Below are positions 55,726 through 64,000 of a stretch of 64,000 nucleotides of DNA, piece after piece. Source of the DNA: Neorhizobium alkalisoli (lineage in GTDB: Bacteria; Pseudomonadota; Alphaproteobacteria; Rhizobiales; Rhizobiaceae); NCBI RefSeq assembly GCF_002968635.1, contig NZ_PVBN01000005.1, positions 186,001 through 250,000 of the forward strand. The letters run 5' to 3'. A model generated the notes under the pieces. The model was not told the DNA's origin and did not search any database. It was given only the letters and a program-made list of their open reading frames with translations. A program made the translations under genes and the position numbers. Numbering within the stretch: the first letter of the stretch is position 1; each line of letters starts with the position of its first letter.

Positions 55726-56094
55726 TTACTTATCCGGCTCACAAACCCGGATGCGGTGTCCATTCGGATCGAGGATTACGAAGGTCGGGCCGAAGTCCAA
55801 GGTCGTCAGTTCCTGCGCGATCCGGTGACCAGCAGCCTTCCACTTTTCATACTGTTTGGCGACGGCGCCCTCGCCGTCGACCATGATGCCGATCTCGCTG
55901 CGGCTGCCTTGCCCTGTCGGCTGCGGCAAAACCTTGCTTTCCGCCCAGAGGCCCAGGAAGAAGCCTCCGTCGAGGGGGAAGGATGCAAAATTCGGCGCTT
56001 CGACCGCCGGTTCGCGGCCGAGCAGATCGCGGTAGAATGCGGTACTTTTCGCCGTGTCTTCGACGTAAAGCAGGATGAGGTTGGGATTTGCCAT
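55726..56094 (-). CDS. VOC/glyoxalase-family protein
   Basis: A 122-residue VOC-fold protein of the glyoxalase/bleomycin-resistance superfamily. It has the beta-alpha-beta pattern in LILLYVEDTAKSTAFYRDLL and the C-terminal FVILDPNGHRIRVCEPDK. Metal and substrate are not predictable. It is followed on the same strand upstream by the WYL regulator, and the pair may be co-regulated. Confidence 0.85.
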   Translation of the reverse strand: MANPNLILLYVEDTAKSTAFYRDLLGREPAVEAPNFASFPLDGGFFLGLWAESKVLPQPTGQGSRSEIGIMVDGEGAVAKQYEKWKAAGHRIAQELTTLDFGPTFVILDPNGHRIRVCEPDK

Positions 56095-56164
56095 GTCAGT
56101 GCTCCTTTGTTTGGGACTGACCGGAAACTAATCTCACCCTACTGTCAGATAATGGCAGTAGCGA

Positions 56165-56860
56165 TCAAGGCGGGGCTGGAATGCCCTGCGCCTGGCGCCA
56201 CGCCTTCAGCAACACCTGCCGACGGCGCGGATAACGCTTTTCCAGGGAGCTGGCCGATGTGATGCGATCGGTGCGGAAATGGCGAAAGCCCTGCCTCACC
56301 TCGCACCACGCCACCATCACCCGAACATTGTCGAAAAAGCCGAGCGCGAAGGGCCAGACGTTGCGGCGAGTCAGTGCGCCTTTTTCGTCCTCATAACCAA
56401 GATCGAGAATGTGCTCGGCCCGGATGGCCTTGCGGAGCAGGGCGAGATCGGCCTTGTCCTCATGGCGGCGCGGGGCGCCGACGAGGAGCGTAGAGGTATC
56501 GAGTTCTTCCTTCAGTTCCGGCGGCAGGACCGCAGCGATCTTGGCAAGCGCATCGACAGCGCCGGCCGCGAGCCGTGAATCGGCCGTCTTCGCGACCCAG
56601 CGCGAGCCCAGCACGAGTGCCTCGACTTCCTCTTCGGTGAACATCATCGGCGGCAGCATGAAGCCCGGCCGCAGCACGTAGCCGACGCCCGCCTCTCCTT
56701 CGATGAAGGCGCCCTGCGCCTGGAGGCTCGCGATATCCCGATAAAGCGTGCGAAGGCTGACGCCCGTTTCGGCGGCGAGCTTTGCGCCGCTGACGGGCTG
56801 CCGATAACGCCGGAGCGTCTGAAGAAGGGTCAGCAGACGCTCCGAGCGGGCAACAGTCAT
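56165..56860 (-). CDS. YafY-type WYL-domain transcriptional regulator
   Basis: A 231-residue regulator. The N-terminal HTH_11 is RLLTLLQTLRRYRQPVSGAK with LAAETGVSLRTLYRDIASLQ (about 28-47) as the recognition region. A WYL domain follows (for example LDLGYEDEKGALTRRNVWPF). It lies 70 bases from the VOC gene and in the same orientation. Ligand unknown. Confidence 0.9.
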   Translation of the reverse strand: MTVARSERLLTLLQTLRRYRQPVSGAKLAAETGVSLRTLYRDIASLQAQGAFIEGEAGVGYVLRPGFMLPPMMFTEEEVEALVLGSRWVAKTADSRLAAGAVDALAKIAAVLPPELKEELDTSTLLVGAPRRHEDKADLALLRKAIRAEHILDLGYEDEKGALTRRNVWPFALGFFDNVRVMVAWCEVRQGFRHFRTDRITSASSLEKRYPRRRQVLLKAWRQAQGIPAPP

Positions 56861-56925
56861 CAGATTGAAGTTTCCAGCACTACGCTTGAACTCAGCGCGT
56901 TCGTCCTTCGGGATGATTCACAGGA

Positions 56926-57909
56926 TCATTCCGTCGGTTTCGCCGACCAGTCCTCACCCCACTCGATCCAGTCGCGCAGCAGCCGATGGGCTATCGCGCC
57001 TTCGACCGGTGAGAAATAGGGACTGCCGGGGCCTGCCTCCAGCATGGCGGCCGTTTCCGCCCGGCCAAACCACCGGACGTCCTGCATTTCCTGAGGATCG
57101 ATCTTGATGTCGACCGACCTGGCTTCGGCGTAACATCCGATCATCAGCGAATGAGGCATCGGCCAGGGCTGCGACGCGTGATAACGGACGCGACCGACCT
57201 CGATACCCGCCTCTTCAAAGGTTTCTCGGCGGACGGCATTTTCGATCGTCTCGCCAGGCTCGACGAAGCCGGCCAGGCAGGAATACATGCCTTCCTGGAA
57301 ATGGTGGCTGCGGCCAAGCAGGCAACGATCCCGCTCCACGTCGATGGTCAGCATGATGACCACCGGATCGGTTCGCGGAAACATCATGTGTTCGCATTTC
57401 GTGCAGACGCGCTTGTAGCCGCCGATCTTCATCTCCGTCGGCGAACCGCACTTGCCGCAAAAAAGATTTGCCGAATTCCAGTTGAGAAGCGCGACAGCCT
57501 GGGCGACTTCGCCGAGCAGTTCGCCCTCGATCAAGGAATCACGGAAAAGCGCCCGCGCCTCCGTGGGCTTGTAGTGGCTTGCCAGCTCTTCCGCGGGAAT
57601 GAGAACGGGCACGGCGATGCGAGGCTCGCCGTTTTCCTTGTAGCCGAGCAGGACGGCGCCATCGAAATCCGGCTTCAGTTCCGCAAGCTCGTAGGCCGAA
57701 AACAGCGGATCGAGAATCTGGCCGTCATGTTTGAGGATGAGCCGGCTGCCGCTGAAGGCGAGGATATGGGTGCCTTCGACGGCCAGCGCCTTCTCCACGC
57801 AATCATCCGCGCGATATTCGGCCTGCCTGTCGAGCTTGTTGCCGGAAAAGGCAGTGAGTTCGCTCGGCTCGGGGTGAGGTGCATCGGTATCGAAAAGGGT
57901 AGCAGTCAT
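56926..57909 (-). CDS. nudC: NADH/NAD-capped RNA pyrophosphatase
   Basis: A 327-residue Nudix hydrolase that cuts NAD(H) and can decap NAD-RNA. The zinc ribbon is CGKCGSPTEMKIGGYKRVC then CEH, followed by MMFPRTDPVVIMLTID. The Nudix box is GFVEPGETIENAVRRETFEE, and SQPWPMPHSLMIGC is the SQPWPFPxS motif of NudC. The stop region of the upstream HIT gene overlaps its start by four bases. Confidence 0.95.
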   Translation of the reverse strand: MTATLFDTDAPHPEPSELTAFSGNKLDRQAEYRADDCVEKALAVEGTHILAFSGSRLILKHDGQILDPLFSAYELAELKPDFDGAVLLGYKENGEPRIAVPVLIPAEELASHYKPTEARALFRDSLIEGELLGEVAQAVALLNWNSANLFCGKCGSPTEMKIGGYKRVCTKCEHMMFPRTDPVVIMLTIDVERDRCLLGRSHHFQEGMYSCLAGFVEPGETIENAVRRETFEEAGIEVGRVRYHASQPWPMPHSLMIGCYAEARSVDIKIDPQEMQDVRWFGRAETAAMLEAGPGSPYFSPVEGAIAHRLLRDWIEWGEDWSAKPTE

Positions 57910-58313
57910 GAAAGAGCTTCAACCAGTTTCTTGATGAGATTCTGCTTCTGCGATTGTTCGTAGGGTACCGCCTGACCAAAACCCCAGACGGGGCCGGGCC
58001 AGTTCGGATCGCCTTCGAACCGGGCAATGACATGGACATGCAGCTGGCGCACGATGTTGCCGAGAGCGCCGACATTGATCTTGGTTGCGCCCGTGATCTC
58101 CCTGAAAGCCGCAGCAACCCGATTGACCTCGACGGAAAGCAGGGCTTGGTCGGAAGGGGAGAGGTCAAAGATCTCGCTCATGCCGTTTCGCTCAGGAACC
58201 ATGACCAGCCAGGGCCAGCGGCTATCGTTCTGGAGACGCAACTGGCAGAGGTCCAGCTTTTTCACGAGCTCGGAATCCTTGTCGATCCGTCCGTCCAGTT
58301 CGAATGCGCTCAA
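57906..58313 (-). CDS. HIT-family nucleotide-binding protein, first His of the motif replaced
   Basis: A 135-residue HIT-domain protein. The start is the TTG at 58313, preceded by GGGAGGAAAG, rather than the longer frame to 58370. The HIT motif reads QLHVHVI, so the first of the three usual His is Gln while the second (structural) and third (nucleophile position) fit. The N-terminal block FELDGRIDKDSELVKKLDLC is typical of the rhizobial family. The overlap with nudC suggests coupling; the nucleotide substrate is unknown. Confidence 0.85.
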   Translation of the reverse strand: MSAFELDGRIDKDSELVKKLDLCQLRLQNDSRWPWLVMVPERNGMSEIFDLSPSDQALLSVEVNRVAAAFREITGATKINVGALGNIVRQLHVHVIARFEGDPNWPGPVWGFGQAVPYEQSQKQNLIKKLVEALS

Positions 58314-58397
58314 GCTTTCCTCCCGTGTGTTTTCTGTTCGATAGCAGTTTTTTACAGGTCTGGCTTGCATTTGGAAGCGTTATTGACGATATGTGCG

Positions 58398-58499
58398 GCG
58401 GGAGGTTGGTGGTGGACGAGCCACTCGCCAACCGGGTCAGGTCCGGAAGGAAGCAGCCCTAACGAGCCAGGCACGGGTCGCCGTGCCAGCCTCCCACCC
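58398..58499 (+). ncRNA. ffs: Signal recognition particle RNA (4.5S)
   Basis: The small bacterial SRP RNA. GGGAGG (58400-58405) pairs with CCTCCC (58490-58495), and the apical part contains the invariant GGTCAGGTCCGGAAGGAAGC segment with the GGAA tetraloop and the symmetric internal loop that binds Ffh. A T-run follows at 58500. It is encoded just upstream of dnaX, as usual in rhizobia. Confidence 0.95.
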
Positions 58500-58567
58500 T
58501 TTTCTACCATCTTGGTCAGCTTCCGGTCCGGTCAAGTGACTGGAACGGCCCCCGCAGGCTGGACTGA

Positions 58568-60454
58568 ATGAGCGATACCGGGCCCACGTCATCAAATGCT
58601 CCCGTTGCCAGTCCTTCTGGCGGCAACGCTTACCGGGTGCTTGCCCGCAAATATCGCCCCAAGGATTTTTCGGACCTGATGGTCGGCCAGGAGCCGATGG
58701 TCCGCACGCTCACCAACGCTTTCGACACCGGACGCATCGCCCAGGCCTATATGCTGACCGGCGTTCGCGGCGTGGGCAAGACGACCACCGCCCGCATCCT
58801 TGCCCGCGCTCTGAACTACAAGACGCCTGAAATCGATAAGCCGACGATCGACCTTCGTATCCCCGGCGACCATTGCCAGGCGATCATGGAAGGCCGGCAT
58901 GTCGACGTGATCGAGATGGACGCCGCCTCCCATACGGGCATCGACGACATCCGCGAGATCATCGAGCAGGTGCGCTACCGTCCGGTTTCGGCGCGCTACA
59001 AGGTCTACATCATCGACGAAGTGCACATGCTTTCGACGCAGGCCTTCAACGGCCTCCTGAAGACGCTCGAAGAGCCGCCGGAGCATGTGAAATTCATCTT
59101 CGCGACGACCGAGATCAGAAAAGTTCCGATCACCGTCCTTTCCCGCTGCCAGCGGTTCGACCTGCGCCGCATCAGTGCGGCCGATCTCCTCGGCCTGTTC
59201 ACCACCATCCTTGAAAAAGAAGGCATTGCGGCCGAGCAAGAAGCGTTGTCGATGATCGCCCGTGCGGCCGAAGGTTCGGCGCGCGACGGCCTGTCGCTGC
59301 TCGACCAGGCGATCGCTCACGGCGGCGGCAGCGTGGTTGCGGAGACCGTGCGCGGCATGCTGGGCCTGGCTGACCGGGCGCGCATCGTCGATTTGTTCGA
59401 CCATATCGTGCGGGGCGACGTGACGGCTGCGCTTTCGGAATTCGGGGCACAGTACGAGGCCGGGGCCAATCCGGTCGTTGTGCTGACCGACCTTGCCGAC
59501 TTCACTCATCTCGTCACCCGTTTCAAATACATTCCCGATGCGGCAAACGACCCCTCACTGAGCGAAGTGGAACGCCTGCGCGGCCGGGAATTCGCCGAGA
59601 GCGTTGCCGTGAGCACGCTGTCGCGCATCTGGCAGATGCTGCTCAAGGGCATTCCGGAAGCCGAGAATTCCTCGCGCCCGGCCGGTGCTGCCGAAATGGT
59701 GCTGATCCGTCTGACCCATGCGGCTCACCTGCCCTCCCCGGAAGATGCCGCGCGCAGGCTCGCTGACCTCTCCGGCGGCGATGGACAGCGTTCGGCGCCC
59801 TCTTCGAACGGCGGGGGACGGGTGGCCTCGCCCTCTCAGTCTCCGGTCAATGCACGCGGCTCGGATATGTCGACACCGCGCGTTCCGGCCGGCGGGCCGA
59901 CCGCGATGCTGCGAGCCGTCCCCTCATCCGAAAACGCGCAGGAACCTTTGGAACGGCCGGCAATGCAAACGGTGGCCGAATCCCAGCCGGAGCCCAAGGT
60001 TCACGTGCGGTCGCTGGAAGACATCGGCGATCTCTGTGCCAAAAATCGCGAACCCGTATTGCGGGCCCGCGTCCGCCAGTCGGTTCACCTGGTAAAGCTG
60101 GAACCCGGGCGGCTCGAAATCAACCTCGAACCCGATGCGCCGAAATCCATCATCAATGATCTGACGTCGAAGCTTCGGGAATGGACCGGGATCACCTGGT
60201 GGGTGACGCTTTCCAACGAGCGGGGCGCTCCGACGCTGGCTCAGGCGGAGGAACAGGCCAAGGAGCAGCGCAGGACCGATGCCCGGGCCGATCCGGACGT
60301 GGCGGCCATTCTCGCCCAGTTCCCGGGCGCCAAGATCATCGACGTGCGTATTCGCGCCGAAGAAGAGGAAGACGAGGCGGCGGAAGCCACCGCACCGGCA
60401 ACCGCGGAATCCGAAGAGGGCGACATCCTGCCCGGCGACGACATTGAACTATAA
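58568..60454 (+). CDS. dnaX: DNA polymerase III subunits gamma/tau
   Basis: A 628-residue clamp-loader ATPase. Walker A is MLTGVRGVGKTTTARILARA, Walker B is VYIIDEVHMLSTQAFNGLLK, and SRC is in TVLSRCQRFDLRR. The usual zinc module of four Cys is reduced to a single GDHCQAI Cys, a known rhizobial feature. Long Pro/Ser and Glu-rich linkers lead to a conserved C-terminal tau segment. A shorter gamma form is not predicted from an obvious slippery site. Confidence 0.94.
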   Translation: MSDTGPTSSNAPVASPSGGNAYRVLARKYRPKDFSDLMVGQEPMVRTLTNAFDTGRIAQAYMLTGVRGVGKTTTARILARALNYKTPEIDKPTIDLRIPGDHCQAIMEGRHVDVIEMDAASHTGIDDIREIIEQVRYRPVSARYKVYIIDEVHMLSTQAFNGLLKTLEEPPEHVKFIFATTEIRKVPITVLSRCQRFDLRRISAADLLGLFTTILEKEGIAAEQEALSMIARAAEGSARDGLSLLDQAIAHGGGSVVAETVRGMLGLADRARIVDLFDHIVRGDVTAALSEFGAQYEAGANPVVVLTDLADFTHLVTRFKYIPDAANDPSLSEVERLRGREFAESVAVSTLSRIWQMLLKGIPEAENSSRPAGAAEMVLIRLTHAAHLPSPEDAARRLADLSGGDGQRSAPSSNGGGRVASPSQSPVNARGSDMSTPRVPAGGPTAMLRAVPSSENAQEPLERPAMQTVAESQPEPKVHVRSLEDIGDLCAKNREPVLRARVRQSVHLVKLEPGRLEINLEPDAPKSIINDLTSKLREWTGITWWVTLSNERGAPTLAQAEEQAKEQRRTDARADPDVAAILAQFPGAKIIDVRIRAEEEEDEAAEATAPATAESEEGDILPGDDIEL

Positions 60455-60472
60455 GAGAAGAGGATTTTCGAC

Positions 60473-60796
60473 ATGCGCGACATCATGGGCATGATGGGCA
60501 AGGTCAAGGAAATGCAGGCCAAGATGGAACAGATGCAGGCGGATATCGCCGCTCTCGACGTCGAAGGCACATCTGGCGGCGGCCTCGTGACCGTCCGCCT
60601 GAACGGCAAGGGCGAAATGCTCGGCCTGAAGATCGATCCTTCGCTCTTCAAGGAAGAAGAGGTCGAAATCCTCGAAGATCTGATCGTGGCGGCTCACAAG
60701 GCAGCCAAGGAACGGGCTGAGGCGATCGCTGCCGAAAAGACCAAGGAACTGACCGCCGGCCTGCCGATCCCGCCCGGCTTCAAGATGCCGTTCTGA
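60473..60796 (+). CDS. ybaB: YbaB/EbfC nucleoid-associated protein
   Basis: A 107-residue DNA-binding dimer. The sequence [20 protein letters not shown] begins a long helix, followed by a [20 protein letters not shown] beta region and a C-terminal tail [12 protein letters not shown]. It follows dnaX by 18 bases and precedes a LysE gene and recR, as is common. AGAGGA precedes the ATG. Confidence 0.95.
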   Translation: MRDIMGMMGKVKEMQAKMEQMQADIAALDVEGTSGGGLVTVRLNGKGEMLGLKIDPSLFKEEEVEILEDLIVAAHKAAKERAEAIAAEKTKELTAGLPIPPGFKMPF

Positions 60797-60827
60797 TCCG
60801 AATATATACGGAAACTGGGAGGTTCCG

Positions 60828-61439
60828 ATGACGCTGACTTCGCTGCTCGTGTTCATGAGTGTGCTGTTCGTCTCTGCCGGTACGCCCGGCCCGAGCATCG
60901 CCGCCCTGGTCGCACGCGTCATTTCCCGCGGCACGCGCGGGGTCTTCCCTTTCCTGTTCGGCATGTGGGTCGGCGACGCGATCTGGCTGACGGTCGCGGT
61001 CGCGGGCCTGTCGGCGATCGCCGACACGTTCCATCACGTCTTCGTCGCCATCAAGTGGCTAGGCGTCGCCTATCTCCTCTATCTCGCCTGGAAGATGTGG
61101 ACTTCTCTGCCGGATGAGTCCAAGGGGCAGCCGCCCGAGGCCGGGTCCAGCCTGAAGCTCTTCCTTGCGGCGATCTCGGTGGCACTCGGTAATCCGAAGA
61201 TCATGATGTTCTATATCGCGCTCCTGCCGTCGATCATCGACATCCATGCGGTGACGATGACAGGCTGGCTGGAGCTGGTCGCTTGCCAGTTCTTCGTGTT
61301 GATGACGGTCAACATTTCCTGGATGCTACTCGCCGGCAAGGCGCGCGGTTTTCTCAAGAGCCGGCGCGCCGTACAGATGGCGAACCGCGTCTCGGCGGGC
61401 GCCATGGCCAGCGCCGCTGCGGCGATCGCAACGCGATAA
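60828..61439 (+). CDS. LysE-family translocator
   Basis: A 203-residue exporter. Conserved parts are FVSAGTPGPSIAALVARVIS and LFLAAISVALGNPKIMMFYI. It has six predicted helices and is a different sequence from the LysE gene at 43499. Substrate unknown. TGGGAGG precedes the ATG. It separates ybaB from recR. Confidence 0.9.
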   Translation: MTLTSLLVFMSVLFVSAGTPGPSIAALVARVISRGTRGVFPFLFGMWVGDAIWLTVAVAGLSAIADTFHHVFVAIKWLGVAYLLYLAWKMWTSLPDESKGQPPEAGSSLKLFLAAISVALGNPKIMMFYIALLPSIIDIHAVTMTGWLELVACQFFVLMTVNISWMLLAGKARGFLKSRRAVQMANRVSAGAMASAAAAIATR

Positions 61440-61487
61440 GCCTTTGTCGGACAATGTAGAACTTCTGTCCACTTTTCTGGGATTGCC

Positions 61488-62099
61488 CTAATTTTCGAAC
61501 GTCGGCCTCCACCGGCGGCCTATGGGTGCCGCAAGGAAGCGGGCTTTTTCCGCATCCGAGAGACTTCTGCCGACAGCCGACAGCATTTCCGAGATTGTGA
61601 CGCGTTCGCCGGCATAGAGTTCGTGGCGTACCGGATCGTCCGGCGAGACCATGCCGGGCGCGATGACCCGGCAATAGATACCGGGGCGACCGGCTCTGAC
61701 ATAGGTCTTCACGAAGGTCGGATCACCCATCTTCACCGCCAGTGTGTTGCAGGGCGAGCGGGCGCAGCTGGCTTCGAGGATGACCTCGCCCACATGGAAA
61801 CGATCTCCGGCGGCAACGTTCCGGTTGTCGAGGCCTTCGATGATGAGATTCTCGCCAAACGTCCCAGGCGACAGATCATGGCCGAGTTGGGCTGTCCACC
61901 AGTCCAGCGTCAGCGAGCCTTCGAGCAGCACCGCCTGGTCCTCGCCGCCGTGATGTCTGGTGTTGCAGACGGCATCGCCGACGAGGCCGAGCCGGTCGAT
62001 CATCACGGCAGAGTTCAGGGCACTCTTGTAGATGCCGGTCTTGAAACTCTTGCCCGGCAACTTTTCCGGGCGACCGAGACAGATGGCGAGAAGTTTCAT
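61488..62099 (-). CDS. MOSC-domain protein
   Basis: A 203-residue protein of the YiiM/MOSC type. The ATG at 62099 gives MKLLAICLGRPEKLPGKSFK, preceded by GGAAGG. The MOSC core contains DAVCNTRHHGGEDQAVLLEG (His-His-Gly-Gly), GTFGENLIIEGLD and the Cys in EASCARSPCNTLA. Related proteins handle molybdenum-cofactor-bound sulfur or N-hydroxylated bases. The longer frame running back to 63680 crosses recR and mltB and is a shadow. Confidence 0.9.
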   Translation of the reverse strand: MKLLAICLGRPEKLPGKSFKTGIYKSALNSAVMIDRLGLVGDAVCNTRHHGGEDQAVLLEGSLTLDWWTAQLGHDLSPGTFGENLIIEGLDNRNVAAGDRFHVGEVILEASCARSPCNTLAVKMGDPTFVKTYVRAGRPGIYCRVIAPGMVSPDDPVRHELYAGERVTISEMLSAVGRSLSDAEKARFLAAPIGRRWRPTFEN

Positions 62100-62153
62100 G
62101 CAGACATTCCTTCCGCGATTCCGTTTCGGGAGCATATGGGCTAAAGGGAGAAC

Positions 62154-62759
62154 ATGGCAAAGCGAGTCACTGGTCCCGAAATCGAAAAACTCATTCAGCT
62201 TCTGGCGAAAGTCCCGGGGCTGGGGCCGCGCTCGGCCCGCCGGGCGGCGCTGCACCTCATCAAGAAGAAAGAGCAACTCCTCGGACCGCTCTCCCACGCG
62301 ATGGGCGAGGCCTATGACAAAGTGAAGATCTGCTCGCGCTGCGGCAATGTGGATACCGTCGACCCCTGTACCGTCTGCACCGATGCCAGCCGCGATCAAA
62401 CCCTGCTGATCGTCGTGGAGGACGTTTCCGACCTCTGGGCGCTGGAGCGGGCGGGCGCCATGAATGCGGGCTACCACGTGCTCGGCGGCACGCTCTCTCC
62501 GCTCGACGGCATCGGTCCTGATGACCTCAACATTCGTGGCCTGATCGACCGGGTCAACGAGGGCGCGATCCGCGAAATCATCATCGCCGTCAACGCGACC
62601 GTCGAAGGCCAGACGACGGCGCATTATATTACCGACCAACTTTCCGGCATCGAGGTGAAGATCACCCGGTTGGCGCATGGCGTGCCGGTCGGCGGCGAAC
62701 TCGACTATCTCGACGAGGGCACGCTGACTGCGGCGCTCAGGGCGCGGACGGCGATTTAG
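62154..62759 (+). CDS. recR: Recombination protein RecR
   Basis: A 201-residue ring-forming partner of RecF and RecO. The N-terminal HhH region is [20 protein letters not shown], then a C4 zinc finger [16 protein letters not shown], and a Toprim domain with [20 protein letters not shown] and [20 protein letters not shown]. It completes the dnaX-ybaB-recR cluster, and recF is also in this window. Confidence 0.96.
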   Translation: MAKRVTGPEIEKLIQLLAKVPGLGPRSARRAALHLIKKKEQLLGPLSHAMGEAYDKVKICSRCGNVDTVDPCTVCTDASRDQTLLIVVEDVSDLWALERAGAMNAGYHVLGGTLSPLDGIGPDDLNIRGLIDRVNEGAIREIIIAVNATVEGQTTAHYITDQLSGIEVKITRLAHGVPVGGELDYLDEGTLTAALRARTAI

Positions 62760-62777
62760 CGTTTGAAGAGGATAACG

Positions 62778-64000
62778 ATGAGCAAGCTCGCCCCCCTCTG
62801 GCCTGCCGGCCATCTCCCCCTCAAGGGGGGAGATCCGCAAGACGCTCCGACATCGCTTCAGGGGCAGCGTTGGAGATGGGCGAGACGTTGCAACAATTTG
62901 ATCTCCCCCCTTGAGGGGGAGATGGCCGGCAGGACAGAGGGGGGTGCCGCCAGGCGAGCAGCCGCATTGGTTTTCGCAGCATTTCTCACCCTCCTCCCCC
63001 TTCCCGCGCTGGCCCAGAACCGTCCGGACATCGAGAAGCAATTCCAAGGATGGATCGCCGGCGATCTGGGTCCGGCGGCCAGGAAGGCGGGGATTTCCGA
63101 GAAGACCCTGAAGGCCGCCTTTCAAGGCGTCACGCTCAATTGGGATCTGCCTGACCTCGTGCCTCCCGGTACGACCCCGCCGAAACAGCAGGATCAAACT
63201 CAGGCGGAGTTTTCCTCGCCCGGGGCCTATTTCTCCGAGAAACGATTGCAGGGCCTGGCCGCGACAGGGCGTGGCCTCGCGTCCACCCATGCGGCGGTGC
63301 TGAAGAGGATCGAAGCGGCCTACGGCGTTCCCGGCGAGATCGTCGTCGCCATCTGGGGACGCGAATCCGGCTTCGGCAGGGCCAAACTTCCCTATTCCGC
63401 AGTCCAGGTTCTCGCCACCAAAGCCTTCATGTCGACCCGCAAGGAGATGTTCCGCGACGAACTGATCGTCGCGCTGAAGATGATCGAACGAGGCGATGTC
63501 GATGCCGCGACCATGAAAGGCTCCTGGGCCGGCGCGCTCGGCCAGCCGCAGTTCATGCCCTCGAGCTATCTGAAATACGCCGTCGATTTCGACAAGGACG
63601 GCCATCCCGATATCTGGAATTCGGTGGCCGACTCGCTCGCGTCGATCGCCCACTATCTCCAGAAGGAGGGCTGGAGCCAAGGCCGTGACTGGGGCTTCGA
63701 GGTGACGATCCCAGAAAAGGTCTCATGCGCACAGGAGGGGCCGGATCTCGCCAAGCCGATTTCGCAATGGGCAGCAACGGGAATTGCCCGCATTTCGGGA
63801 AAAGCCTTCCCCGCCGCCGATCTGAAAGCCGCGGGCATGATGCTGGTTCCGGCCGGCCGGCACGGGCCCGAATTCATCGTGACCCCGAATTTCTACGTCC
63901 TGAAGGAATACAACAATTCCGATCTTTACGCCCTCTTCATCGGCAACCTGGCCGACCGGATCGCCTCAGGGGCAGGACCGTTTGAGGCATCTTGGGGCGA
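62778..64000 (+). CDS. Lytic murein transglycosylase (MltB type), cut by right edge, with in-frame repeat
   Basis: At least 407 codons of a periplasmic enzyme that cleaves the glycan strand. The ATG at 62778 follows GAAGAGG. Codons 1-4 are followed by 52 codons supplied by a palindromic repeat, then the signal peptide core RRAAALVFAAFLTLLPLPAL and cleavage before Gln80. The catalytic Glu is in AIWGRESGFGRAKLPYS, and the GALGQPQFMPSSYLKYAVDF and DFDKDGHPDIWNSVADSLAS blocks are typical. An ATG at 62922, inside the repeat (codon 49), is an alternative start. The probable C-terminal peptidoglycan-binding domain is outside the window. Confidence 0.9.
   Translation, partial: MSKLAPLWPAGHLPLKGGDPQDAPTSLQGQRWRWARRCNNLISPLEGEMAGRTEGGAARRAAALVFAAFLTLLPLPALAQNRPDIEKQFQGWIAGDLGPAARKAGISEKTLKAAFQGVTLNWDLPDLVPPGTTPPKQQDQTQAEFSSPGAYFSEKRLQGLAATGRGLASTHAAVLKRIEAAYGVPGEIVVAIWGRESGFGRAKLPYSAVQVLATKAFMSTRKEMFRDELIVALKMIERGDVDAATMKGSWAGALGQPQFMPSSYLKYAVDFDKDGHPDIWNSVADSLASIAHYLQKEGWSQGRDWGFEVTIPEKVSCAQEGPDLAKPISQWAATGIARISGKAFPAADLKAAGMMLVPAGRHGPEFIVTPNFYVLKEYNNSDLYALFIGNLADRIASGAGPFEASWG
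62790..62945. repeat. Palindromic repeat inserted in frame in mltB
   Basis: Two arms of about 44 bases (62791-62834 and 62901-62944) are inverted copies of each other with one mismatch, separated by 66 bases. Each arm also folds on itself around ATCTCCCC...GGGGAGAT. The repeat is of the rhizobial type that also occurs at 20384-20424. Its length of 156 bases is exactly 52 codons, with no stop codon in the mltB frame. Confidence 0.88.

Noticed and set aside
61488-63680. 730-codon minus-strand frame
   Set aside because: Only its last 203 codons, from the ATG at 62099, encode a MOSC protein; the rest is antisense to recR and mltB.

Overview
The window is a gene-dense, GC-rich chromosomal segment of an alphaproteobacterium, almost certainly a member of the Rhizobiaceae (Rhizobium, Agrobacterium, Sinorhizobium or a close relative). 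The evidence is the gene families, the order polA - marR - small stress genes - PBP1a - dnaK - dnaJ, the block cycM - kdsB - pheA - nudC - HIT - SRP RNA - dnaX - ybaB - recR, rhizobial palindromic repeats, GGAAC-N16-CGTT promoters of the general stress response (sigma EcfG/RpoE2 type), and a GTTC-N7-GTTC SOS box. I see no rRNA, tRNA, CRISPR array, prophage or complete transposon.

Layout. 1-8.2 kb, minus strand: pncB (cut by the left edge), a stress-type small membrane protein, ghrA, and the yejABEF oligopeptide importer. 8.3-16.1 kb, plus strand: a murein endopeptidase, mgsA-glk, two tandem lipoproteins, an exporter-type ABC protein, a YrbL-like kinase, dapB and gpmA. 16.1-25.2 kb: a C-P lyase (phosphonate) locus, phnF divergent from phnGHIJKL, an acetyltransferase, a DUF1045 protein, phnM and phnN; no phnCDE importer is present here. 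A 47-residue membrane protein with an excellent ribosome binding site is encoded antisense in the phnI-phnJ gap. 25.2-34.6 kb: polA, a three-hairpin sRNA, a MarR regulator, an arsenic locus (DUF6428 protein divergent from an ArsR-ArsN2 fusion and an ArsK-like exporter), an M20 dipeptidase, a hidden stress-type transcript, cspA and a second three-hairpin sRNA with CCUCC loops.

34.6-37.7 kb: a prolyl-tRNA editing protein followed by a run of seven very small minus-strand genes. Four have GGAAC-type promoters 15-40 bases upstream and one (57 residues) sits under a perfect SOS box and ends in a possible beta-clamp-binding motif. 37.7-43.5 kb: a class A PBP and dnaK-dnaJ behind a heat-shock-like promoter. 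43.5-52 kb: LysE, LtrA, SlyX, cupin, a structured RNA region, recF, a ThiF/MoeB protein, GNAT, GyaR, an SH3 protein and a PfkB kinase. 52-64 kb: a probable sRNA, an auxin-efflux-type transporter, cycM, kdsB, pheA, VOC, WYL regulator, nudC, HIT, SRP RNA, dnaX, ybaB, LysE, MOSC, recR and mltB (cut by the right edge).

The most notable items: a 156-bp palindromic repeat inserted in frame as codons 5-56 of mltB, exactly before its signal peptide core; the SOS-boxed small gene; six sigma-EcfG-type promoters, one reading into an unannotated interval that ends in two terminators; and the antisense gene inside the phn operon.
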